The notes beneath the pieces are model-generated. The model was not told where the DNA came from. It ran no database searches and saw only the letters and a program-made list of their open reading frames with translations. The translations under genes were made by a program, and so were the position numbers. A DNA stretch of 5,539 nucleotides from an uncultured Pseudobdellovibrionaceae bacterium (GTDB taxonomy: Bacteria > Bdellovibrionota > Bdellovibrionia > Bdellovibrionales > JAMPXM01), in NCBI GenBank assembly GCA_934277865.1, contig CAKQVW010000208.1, positions 1-5,539 on the forward strand, in the 5' to 3' direction. Shown here one piece after another: positions 1-5,539 of the stretch. The stretch's first letter is position 1. Each line of letters opens with the position of its first letter.

Positions 1-1006
1 AAGAAAACCCGCGGAACCCCGCCTCGCGCCCACCTTGAATCCGCATCGGAACTTTGTCGCTGGTGACCCACGTCCTTTTGTTGTTTTTTGTCAGCCAATG
101 GATGGTGACAGAGTCCGAAATCCTCGTCGGTGAATAAATCTGCGCGTAGAAAAACACACGATCACCGGGACGGGCTTTGAAAACCGAGTCGTGTGTGACC
201 CAGAACTTCCACCAGGGCTTTTCATAGGTGAGAATGTACTTCCCGTCTCGCCGTTCAACGTTGTGATAAACGCCCTGCTCGACAACACTTAAAGGAACTG
301 GTGGGATCCACCCGAGGAAATAAAACAGCACAAACATCGCAAGCGTCGTTGCGCCCGGAAAAACAAGCGCCTTGCCAAGTAGCTTGCGTTTCATCATCAC
401 GCCAACTTCTGCCGTAGCCCCACTTTCGTTTGGGCTCGGAAACGGAAATGCCTGGTACAACCATCTTAGGTGACCATAAAAAACCAAAACGGTGCACACC
501 ACAGCCAGGGCAAACGGCAACGCCCCGACAAAGCCAAGAGCAATTGGCATCAGGATGGAAAAAAACGAGAACACACAAATGGCGTACATCGCAACTTTGG
601 CCGACACATTGGCCTTTTTCACAAACGGAAGTTCGTTGGCCAGAACCATTCCAAGCATCAAGAGCAAAAAGAGGAAGCTACTGAAAATCGAAGCACTCTT
701 GATATAAAACAGCGAGTAAAGATTCAGCAGGCTCCCAAACGCAAAGTGCAGCGCCAAGCCTCGATACGGCCAGAATTTCTTAAAAAGTCCCTTCGGGCGA
801 AAACGGTGCAAGCGAAATAAAATTTCATAGTGAATCAAGGAACCGAGGATGAGAAAATAAACAACCTGTTGAAAGATTCCAAAGAGATCATCCGGCTGTG
901 ACAAAAGAAAAATATCGAGAACAAAACCGCCGATGAAAAATCCGACCTCAAGATGGGTTTCATACTTTTCAACAAATTGTCTGAGCTGGCTCTTAACGCC
1001 CGTCAT
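1..1006 (-). CDS. Polytopic membrane protein with C-terminal DUF2914-like domain, 3'-truncated by the window edge
   Basis: The frame is open from ATG at 1006 to the left edge: 335 codons, no stop, C-terminus missing. Hydrophobic stretches at about residues 20-36, 42-60, 83-102, 105-123, 137-157, 158-178 and 212-236 give roughly seven membrane segments, so it should sit in the inner membrane. Basic loops (for example residues 66-82 and 206-212) separate some of them. From about residue 240 the chain becomes soluble. It holds an aromatic PWWKFW patch (264-269), then IHWLTKNNKR (302-311) and VPMRIQGGREAGFRGFS (319-335). These resemble the DUF2914 pattern of a His-Trp strand, a 'VPLRI-GGR' strand and 'GFRT' as I remember it. 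The start is supported by GGAG six bases upstream and by ATGA overlap with the helicase stop. The function of DUF2914 is unknown to me; the domain call rests on remembered similarity of the last ~60 residues. Confidence 0.75.
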   Translation of the reverse strand, partial: MTGVKSQLRQFVEKYETHLEVGFFIGGFVLDIFLLSQPDDLFGIFQQVVYFLILGSLIHYEILFRLHRFRPKGLFKKFWPYRGLALHFAFGSLLNLYSLFYIKSASIFSSFLFLLLMLGMVLANELPFVKKANVSAKVAMYAICVFSFFSILMPIALGFVGALPFALAVVCTVLVFYGHLRWLYQAFPFPSPNESGATAEVGVMMKRKLLGKALVFPGATTLAMFVLFYFLGWIPPVPLSVVEQGVYHNVERRDGKYILTYEKPWWKFWVTHDSVFKARPGDRVFFYAQIYSPTRISDSVTIHWLTKNNKRTWVTSDKVPMRIQGGREAGFRGFS

Positions 1007-3690
1007 TTCACGCTCCGAATTTCAAATTCCGCCACGACATCAATCGAAAGTTCGGGGTCCTCTTGGTCCAAGAGGCGATTCTGAACCCTGACCACATTGG
1101 CCTCACGGGAGACCTGCATGAGCCCCGGCGACCGAGAAGGAAGATCCGTTCGAATACCGCGAAACCCGAGCGCTTTCATTCTTAGCAGCGCATCGCCAAA
1201 GAAGCTCGGGGGCAAATTCGCAATCTCAAGAAGTTCAGCCCCAGGATCATCTGTGATCTGGCATCGAACTGGCTTGAGTTCACCCCACTCTTGCCACTCG
1301 GCCAAAAGAAAGCCTGCCTCTTCGACGTCTTGAGCCGCCAATGCGCGAGTCAGACGCTGAAACTCAACACGAAGGCGCCGCGTGACGGCGCGCAGGTCAA
1401 AGCTCTGCGGGGCAGCATCTGCCGCCGCTGCCGTCGTCGCCACCGCTGAGGTCGACGAATCAGCTTTTGCCTCGCCACCCTCCACTCGTACCTGACCACC
1501 AAGTTCGACAAAATCACTTTTCAGTCTGGTCCATTCATCCAAGAGTGACGAATCCACCGAACGAATCATCAGCGCCAGCTCGGTTTCAATCTCCAACAGA
1601 TCTTCATTCTTAAATGAAACCGGAACGGTTTTGACCAAGACCTTGTAAACATCATTGATCGTGCGAAGCAAAACACCTTCACCCCGCTGCAGATCGTACT
1701 CACGAATGTAGTCAGAAAAGCTCAGACCCTTTTCAAAGATTTCGCGCACAATGGATTTTGGTCGAATATTCTCAGTCCCGACCCAGGGGTGCTTATCTGA
1801 CCACTCGTTGAACGTCTGATAGATAAAATCACGAAGCGGCTTTGGGTGCTCAACCGCCTCGAGGCGCTCTTGCCGCTCTTCAAACTCCACACCTTCGACT
1901 TTGAGTTCAAGAAACAGCGCCTGGCGAGCGCGGTCGGTTTGTTTTCTGATAATCAGATCCGGTGACTCCACAATGGCTTCACAAAGCGTCACAACATCAA
2001 GTGCATATGTCTCGCTCGCGGGATCAAGCGCCTTCAACGTGTCGATCATCCAGAGCGACAAAGCTTGATGAAGCGAGAAATCTGTCTGCAGGTCACCATG
2101 TACTTTCAATGGCGAAAGTGTAATCAGGTTTCGCTCCAGCAGAGAGCGAAACAACTGAAAGGCGCGCTTGCGATGTTTTCGTTTGTTGTTCTCTGTTTCG
2201 TGCGAGGTTCGAATCAGCCTTCTCAGCGCTGAGCAACCATCCTCGGACGTCTGCTCGAACGTCTGGCCGCCCGCCTCAACCTTTGGTTTCCGCGACAACA
2301 CCGAGAGCACAACCTCGTGACTCACCTGAAACCGCGACTGCAAGGCCTCTGGTGTCGACTTCGTGAGTCTCTGAAAGGTCGCCTCATCCCAATGCACAAA
2401 GCCCCGCTCGGGCGGCTTCGCTTTCACCATCTTCTTGGCTTTCTTGGGGTCCAAAGCCGCTTTGCGCTCAAGTTTCACGTTTTCGACGACGTGCTCGGGC
2501 GCCTGAGCCACGACATAACCACGATCATCAAAACCTTTTCGCCCAGCTCGCCCCGAGACCTGGTGAAAATCGCGGCTCGACAAAATCGCCGTTTTCTCGC
2601 CATCAAATTTGCAGAGCTTCGTAAATAAAACTGTCCGGATGGGAATATTCACGCCGACACCCAAAGTGTCGGTTCCCGAGATCACCTTTAAAAAACCTTC
2701 TTGGGCGAGTCTTTCAACCAAGATGCGGTACTTCGGCAAAAGCCCGGCGTGATGCACGCCGATTCCGTGTTTCAAGTACTTTGCCATCTCTCGCCCGTAG
2801 GGCGAGCGAAAGGTGGTACCGGAAAGTTTCTCCAAGACCGCCTTCTTTTGGTCTTTCGTGAGGACATCAATGCTCATCAAGTTCTGCGCTTCGTCGGCCG
2901 CCGAATTCTGCGTGAAGTTCACGAGGTAAATTGGCGCTTTTCCCTGCTTCAGGAGATCTTGGATGGTTTCGTGCAGGTGCGTTTCGCCTCGATATTCAAA
3001 TTCAAGTGGAACAGGGCGCTCTAAACCGGTGATCAGCTGAACAGTGCGCCCCGTGCGAGCCATCAAATCTTTTTCGAAGAGACTCATATCTCCTAAAGTG
3101 GCCGACATCAGAAGAAATCTGGCGCGACGAAGCTCCAAAAGCGGAACTTGCCAAGCCATGCCTCGCTCACGGTCCGAGTAATAGTGAAACTCATCCATGA
3201 TGACATCATCGACTTTGGCATCTTCGCCATCACAAAGCGCCATGTTGGAAAGCACCTCGGCCGTGCAGCACAAAATCGGCGCATCGTGATTGACCGAACC
3301 ATCCCCCGTCATGAGGCCCACACTCTCTGCGCCAAAGAGACGACAGAGATTCAAAAACTTTTCGTTCACCAGGGCTTTGACCGGACAGGTGTAGACCGAA
3401 CGTTTTCCCAAAGCCATGCTCTGAAAAATCAGGGCCTCAGCGACGAGACTCTTTCCACTTCCCGTCGGCGTATTGAGGATGACGTGATTTCCTTCCAACA
3501 AAGCCAATATCGCCTCTTCCTGAGCTGGGTAGAGACTGATGCCAAGATCATTTAAGTGACTTAAAAAACGGTCCAAGATGAGGTCGCTCGGATTTCCACT
3601 GGAGAGTTCGTGGAAATCCGGGATGCGCTTAAGAAGCGAGTTCTTTGTCTGTTTAGCCGTGAGATCGGTCGTGAACGAGTTTGTTGCGAT
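1003..3690 (-). CDS. Superfamily 2 Ski2-like DEAD/DEAH-box helicase with DUF3516-type C-terminal region; probable ATC start
   Basis: ATP-dependent nucleic acid helicase; the substrate is unknown and RNA is likely by analogy with Ski2/Mtr4/HelY relatives. Residues are numbered from the proposed ATC start (895 aa). They show a Q-motif-like YPAQEEA (54-60), Walker A TPTGSGKS (74-81), motif Ia PVKALVNEKF (103-112), TAEVL (143-147), Walker B DEFH (166-169), SAT (196-198), GVHHAG (311-316), motif V GTDTLGVGVNIP (339-350) and motif VI QVSGRAGRKGFD (377-388). From about residue 425 onward it resembles the DUF3516 helicases best known from Actinobacteria, including VDSSLLDEW at 712-720. An Ala/Thr/Ser-rich linker (about 739-761) precedes the last domain. 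The start is problematic: the only ATG/GTG/TTG candidate is TTG at 3576 (857 aa). However, the frame stays open upstream to the phosphatase stop, and those residues look family-like (LLKRIPDF, NPSDLILDRF). GGAGG lies six bases before ATC 3690. All catalytic motifs are intact under either start. Helicase call near certain; exact start about 0.6. Confidence 0.93.
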   Translation of the reverse strand: MATNSFTTDLTAKQTKNSLLKRIPDFHELSSGNPSDLILDRFLSHLNDLGISLYPAQEEAILALLEGNHVILNTPTGSGKSLVAEALIFQSMALGKRSVYTCPVKALVNEKFLNLCRLFGAESVGLMTGDGSVNHDAPILCCTAEVLSNMALCDGEDAKVDDVIMDEFHYYSDRERGMAWQVPLLELRRARFLLMSATLGDMSLFEKDLMARTGRTVQLITGLERPVPLEFEYRGETHLHETIQDLLKQGKAPIYLVNFTQNSAADEAQNLMSIDVLTKDQKKAVLEKLSGTTFRSPYGREMAKYLKHGIGVHHAGLLPKYRILVERLAQEGFLKVISGTDTLGVGVNIPIRTVLFTKLCKFDGEKTAILSSRDFHQVSGRAGRKGFDDRGYVVAQAPEHVVENVKLERKAALDPKKAKKMVKAKPPERGFVHWDEATFQRLTKSTPEALQSRFQVSHEVVLSVLSRKPKVEAGGQTFEQTSEDGCSALRRLIRTSHETENNKRKHRKRAFQLFRSLLERNLITLSPLKVHGDLQTDFSLHQALSLWMIDTLKALDPASETYALDVVTLCEAIVESPDLIIRKQTDRARQALFLELKVEGVEFEERQERLEAVEHPKPLRDFIYQTFNEWSDKHPWVGTENIRPKSIVREIFEKGLSFSDYIREYDLQRGEGVLLRTINDVYKVLVKTVPVSFKNEDLLEIETELALMIRSVDSSLLDEWTRLKSDFVELGGQVRVEGGEAKADSSTSAVATTAAAADAAPQSFDLRAVTRRLRVEFQRLTRALAAQDVEEAGFLLAEWQEWGELKPVRCQITDDPGAELLEIANLPPSFFGDALLRMKALGFRGIRTDLPSRSPGLMQVSREANVVRVQNRLLDQEDPELSIDVVAEFEIRSVK
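1013..1016 (-). promoter_or_regulatory. Ribosome binding site for the DUF2914-like membrane gene, inside the helicase 3' end
   Basis: On the minus strand GGAG is followed by six bases (CGTGAA) and then ATG at 1006-1004. The ATG overlaps the helicase TGA stop (1005-1003) as ATGA. This arrangement is typical of translationally coupled genes, where the ribosome finishing the helicase can re-initiate. It fixes the start of the membrane gene and gives a local reference for Shine-Dalgarno spacing in this operon. Confidence 0.7.
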
Positions 3691-3696
3691 GACAGG

Positions 3697-3701
3697 CCTC
3701 C
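3697..3701 (-). promoter_or_regulatory. Perfect GGAGG ribosome binding site placed for an ATC start of the helicase
   Basis: The minus strand reads TGA (phosphatase stop, 3708-3706), TCAC, GGAGG, CCTGTC, then ATC at 3690-3688. The six-base spacer equals that of the downstream membrane gene (GGAG-6-ATG). No ATG, GTG, TTG or CTG occurs in the helicase frame between the stop at 3706 and the TTG at 3576. No good Shine-Dalgarno sequence precedes that TTG. This site therefore decides the start in favour of ATC, unless the genome has a base error or the site serves only to retain ribosomes. Confidence 0.6.
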
Positions 3702-3705
3702 GTGA

Positions 3706-4719
3706 TCAAGCGGGGCGACTGATCCACCCACCGCCACCACCGGTATCATTCTTTGTCGAAATGCGTTCGATTTTCACGCCGTAAAGCGACAGACCGTTTC
3801 GACTTTCCGTCCTGACGATCGCTCCCTCAAATTCGACCGAGGTGCGGTGGTCTTTGCCGATCGTGCCTTCCACGACATCGCCAATGACCAGGCCACATGA
3901 CGGCCCCAGCTCTCGCAGCAAAAGACCAAATTGATTGTAGTTGAGAGTTTCAAACTCAAATCGTGACTGTCCCGGTCTCCCCGCACTGACCGGCATACGC
4001 CCATTGAAACGAACCGCGATGCGAAGCCCCGGTTCGGTGAGCATTGGCGTCGAAGTTTCCTCATACGGAATCTTCTCAATCGAAATAAAGCGATCGTTGG
4101 TCACATCGTAGGCCGTTAAAAATCCACCAAAAACGCAACCCGTGTCGACATTGATACGATTGGGTCGACGTTCGGGATCGGCCTGAGGGGTGTGGCCGTG
4201 AACGACGATTTTTCCCCAGTTTTCATCAGTTGAAAGAAATGGTCCGCGCGTCCAAAGAAAGGTCTCGCGATCCACCACAGGGTCGAGATCACGAAGCTTC
4301 TTTTTTAACGGAACACCGGCGTGAACAAAAAAATGGCTCTCAGTTTCATAGAAGAGTTTGAGGCTCTTTAAAAACTCCACGTGCGACTGCGGCACTTCCC
4401 ACGAGCCATCAGGACCACCGTAGTTGGCCAGAGTCGTTCCGCCTCCATTGAGAATGAAGAGCCCTGAGCCAGCACTTTCCGGACGTTCCAAAAAGTCCAA
4501 AAACATCGCTTCGTGATTGCCCATAAGCGCCACGACTTCACATCGCTTTTTTAAGTCGATGACGAGATCAATCACGCGCCGCGAATCAGCACCCCGGTCG
4601 ACATAGTCGCCTAGGAATACAACAAGGGTATTTTTGTCGATTGTCAGGTGAGCGATCAGGCTTTCGAGCTCGGTGGCACAGCCGTGAACGTCGCCAATTG
4701 CGTAAATCTGCCGTTTCAT
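3706..4719 (-). CDS. PPP-family metallophosphatase (serine/threonine phosphatase-like) fused to a C-terminal PilZ-like domain
   Basis: A 337-residue, two-domain cytoplasmic protein with no signal peptide. The N-terminal part (about 1-215) has the complete PPP dinuclear-metal set: GDVHG (9-13), GDYVDRG (37-43), GNHE (67-70), HAG (133-135) and HGHTP (174-178), followed by NVDTG (190-194). Bacterial members of this fold dephosphorylate phosphoproteins (lambda phosphatase, PrpA/PrpB) or dinucleotide polyphosphates (ApaH), so the substrate is not settled. Residues about 230-320 look like a PilZ domain: RFNGR (237-241) fits RxxxR, NYNQFG (260-265) fits (D/N)x(S)xxG with Asn in place of Ser, and the domain ends in YGVKI (313-317). 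PilZ domains bind c-di-GMP, so nucleotide control of the phosphatase is an inference. The tail ends in five glycines (327-331). The ATG at 4719 has only a weak purine-rich GAGAAG upstream. It is first in the minus-strand cluster, 15 bases from the proposed helicase start. Phosphatase certain; PilZ about 0.75. Confidence 0.92.
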   Translation of the reverse strand: MKRQIYAIGDVHGCATELESLIAHLTIDKNTLVVFLGDYVDRGADSRRVIDLVIDLKKRCEVVALMGNHEAMFLDFLERPESAGSGLFILNGGGTTLANYGGPDGSWEVPQSHVEFLKSLKLFYETESHFFVHAGVPLKKKLRDLDPVVDRETFLWTRGPFLSTDENWGKIVVHGHTPQADPERRPNRINVDTGCVFGGFLTAYDVTNDRFISIEKIPYEETSTPMLTEPGLRIAVRFNGRMPVSAGRPGQSRFEFETLNYNQFGLLLRELGPSCGLVIGDVVEGTIGKDHRTSVEFEGAIVRTESRNGLSLYGVKIERISTKNDTGGGGGWISRPA

Positions 4720-4783
4720 CGTTCTTCTCTCATTACCCTTCCAATGCTACCCGAACCCCAGGTAAGTCTGATAGAAGGTCCCG
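4720..4783. promoter_or_regulatory. Divergent intergenic region between the phosphatase operon and nth
   Basis: These 64 bases separate two divergent starts and should hold, or lie close to, promoters for both directions. I could not find a convincing -35/-10 pair with 16-18 base spacing on either strand. TAGCAT on the minus strand (4749-4744) is a possible -10 without a partner -35. Any nth promoter may extend back into the 5' end of the phosphatase gene. The call rests on gene orientation only. Confidence 0.4.
4773..4778 (+). promoter_or_regulatory. Ribosome binding site of nth (AGAAGG)
   Basis: AGAAGG is followed by five bases (TCCCG) and ATG at 4784. It is the strongest Shine-Dalgarno match before the gene and supports this start. 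The start also gives an N-terminus of the usual length ahead of the LLSAQCTDK motif. Confidence 0.65.
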
Positions 4784-5413
4784 ATGCTCAGCCGAAAAAC
4801 CAGACTCGAACGTGCCGCGTACATCCAAACGCGACTCCACCAGCTCTATCCTGATCCTCCGATTCCGCTGGATCATTCGGACGCCTACACGCTTTTAGTC
4901 GCGGTCCTGCTATCAGCCCAGTGCACCGACAAACGCGTGAACCTGGTCACGCCCTCGTTGTTCAAACTTGCCAAGACGCCAAAGCAAATGGCCAAACAAA
5001 ACGTCGAAGACGTTCTTGAAAGCGTGCGACCATGTGGGCTGGGACCACAAAAAGCAAAGGCCATCGTCGGCCTTTCCAAAATTTTGGTCGAAAAGTATGG
5101 CGGCAAAGTTCCCGATGATCTCGTAAAGCTCGAAGAGCTTCCAGGCGTTGGTCATAAAACCGCACAAGTCGTGATGGCCCAGGCGTTCGGTGTACCAAGC
5201 TTTCCTGTGGACACCCACATCCATCGACTTGCAAAACGCTGGAAACTGACAAAGGGAAAAACGGTTCTCGAAACCGAACGAGATCTCAAAGATCTCTTTC
5301 CCAAAAGCGCGTGGAACAAACTCCACTTGCAGATCATCTTCTACGGACGAGAACACTGCACGGCCCGCGGGTGTGACGGAAAATCCTGCGAGATCTGCCG
5401 ACACTTCTGCTAG
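4784..5413 (+). CDS. nth: Endonuclease III, DNA glycosylase/AP lyase of base excision repair
   Basis: Removes oxidised pyrimidines from DNA and cleaves the abasic site by beta-elimination. The 209 residues match the usual length (E. coli Nth is 211). Seen in the sequence: LSAQCTDKRVN (43-53), the helix-hairpin-helix LPGVGHKTA (119-127) with catalytic Lys125, and PVDTHIHRLA (141-150) with catalytic Asp143. This Lys/Asp pair separates Nth from the monofunctional MutY, which lacks the lysine. The C-terminus carries an iron-sulfur-type cysteine cluster: Cys192, 197, 202, 205 and 209. The spacing is C-x4-C-x4-C-x2-C-x3-C rather than the classical C-x6-C-x2-C-x5-C, and the last cysteine is the final residue before TAG. 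It may be a lineage variant of the loop, or one ligand may differ. It stands alone on the plus strand, divergent from the phosphatase, so it probably has its own promoter. Confidence 0.95.
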   Translation: MLSRKTRLERAAYIQTRLHQLYPDPPIPLDHSDAYTLLVAVLLSAQCTDKRVNLVTPSLFKLAKTPKQMAKQNVEDVLESVRPCGLGPQKAKAIVGLSKILVEKYGGKVPDDLVKLEELPGVGHKTAQVVMAQAFGVPSFPVDTHIHRLAKRWKLTKGKTVLETERDLKDLFPKSAWNKLHLQIIFYGREHCTARGCDGKSCEICRHFC

Positions 5414-5539
5414 ACTATTGTCCCGTTTCATCTTGGCGCCGCCACGCTTTTGAAGCTCGACCTTGGTTCCAATTTGGAACTTTCGCCAGACTTCTGCCTA
5501 TTTTTGGGGCGATACTTTCCTTCGCATACACTCCAAGGA
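5414..5539. other. Unresolved region downstream of nth, no gene assigned
   Basis: All three plus-strand frames are largely open here, including the frame directly after the nth TAG. Two minus-strand frames are open from the right edge. One ends in TAG at 5417-5415, two bases from the nth stop. The other ends in TGA at about 5432-5430. Either minus frame could be the C-terminus of a convergent gene. The stretch is too short to choose by codon use, and no residues are recognisable. No GC-rich hairpin followed by a T-run, as expected for an intrinsic terminator of nth, was found. Confidence 0.3.
5466..5480. repeat. 15-base perfect palindrome downstream of nth
   Basis: GTTCCAA and TTGGAAC flank a single central T, giving a seven-base perfect inverted repeat. 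It is too AT-rich, and lacks a following T-run, to be a convincing intrinsic terminator. The compact symmetric form is more like a dimeric regulator operator, but the downstream gene lies outside the window, so no role can be assigned. Confidence 0.4.

Noticed and set aside
255..578. Minus-strand frame of 107 codons with several cysteines
   Set aside because: It overlaps the continuous membrane-protein frame, which has coherent hydrophobic segments, a ribosome binding site and an ATGA start; this one is an out-of-frame shadow.
470..820. Plus-strand frame of 116 codons rich in Lys/Gln/Arg
   Set aside because: It is antisense to the membrane protein, biased toward charged residues as expected for the reverse of hydrophobic codons, and has no recognisable domain.
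4716..4733. Five-codon leader ORF on the minus strand (ATG at 4733, TGA overlapping the phosphatase ATG)
   Set aside because: It is very short, and AAGGG is only two bases from its ATG, too close for good initiation. A chance ATG is more likely than a leader peptide.
5126..5140. Perfect inverted repeat AAGCTC-GAA-GAGCTT
   Set aside because: It lies inside nth and encodes KLEEL just before the helix-hairpin-helix; the symmetry is explained by the Leu-Glu codons.
5280..5296. Direct repeat GATCTC-AAA-GATCTC
   Set aside because: It lies inside nth and encodes DLKDL; a coding coincidence.
4913..5431. Minus-strand frame of 172 codons opposite nth
   Set aside because: nth on the plus strand is certain from its catalytic motifs, and the antisense translation shows no known motif.
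5474..5504. Possible plus-strand promoter TTGGAA ... TATTTT
   Set aside because: Each box matches only four of six consensus bases and the spacer is 19, too long for a confident call.
1..5539. CRISPR array, insertion sequence, tRNA or phage attachment site
   Set aside because: No regularly spaced repeats, transposase motifs, terminal inverted repeats or cloverleaf-like sequence were seen.

Overview
The window carries four protein genes on a gene-dense bacterial chromosome of roughly balanced base composition. Three lie on the minus strand in a tight cluster: a PPP-type phosphatase, then a Ski2-like helicase, then a polytopic membrane protein that runs off the left edge. The fourth, an endonuclease III, is on the plus strand and diverges from the phosphatase. 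A PilZ-like domain, a DUF2914 membrane protein and a PPP phosphatase together suggest a Gram-negative, c-di-GMP-using bacterium. Bdellovibrionota or another deltaproteobacteria-like lineage is my best guess. This rests on remembered family distributions only, and there is no rRNA or marker gene to confirm it.

Layout: 1-1006 (minus) is a 335-residue, 3'-truncated membrane protein with about seven membrane segments and the start of a C-terminal DUF2914-like domain. 1003-3690 (minus) is a superfamily 2 helicase with a DUF3516-type C-terminal half. Its only ATG/GTG/TTG start candidate, TTG at 3576, lies inside what looks like conserved sequence. The better start appears to be an ATC codon at 3690, six bases after a perfect GGAGG. 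3706-4719 (minus) is a PPP metallophosphatase with a C-terminal PilZ-like domain. 4720-4783 is a short divergent intergenic region. 4784-5413 (plus) is endonuclease III with intact catalytic residues and unusual iron-sulfur cysteine spacing. 5414-5539 is an unresolved tail with a 15-base palindrome.

The three minus-strand genes are probably one operon. The phosphatase stop and the helicase ribosome-binding site are nearly adjacent, and the helicase stop overlaps the membrane gene start as ATGA. Translational coupling is therefore likely at both junctions. The grouping pairs a phosphatase that may sense c-di-GMP with a probable RNA/DNA-remodelling helicase and a membrane protein. A functional link among them is inference. 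The most notable points are the possible ATC start, the phosphatase-PilZ fusion, and the conserved-looking helicase of unknown role. Nothing here is a recognisable defence system, mobile element or CRISPR locus.
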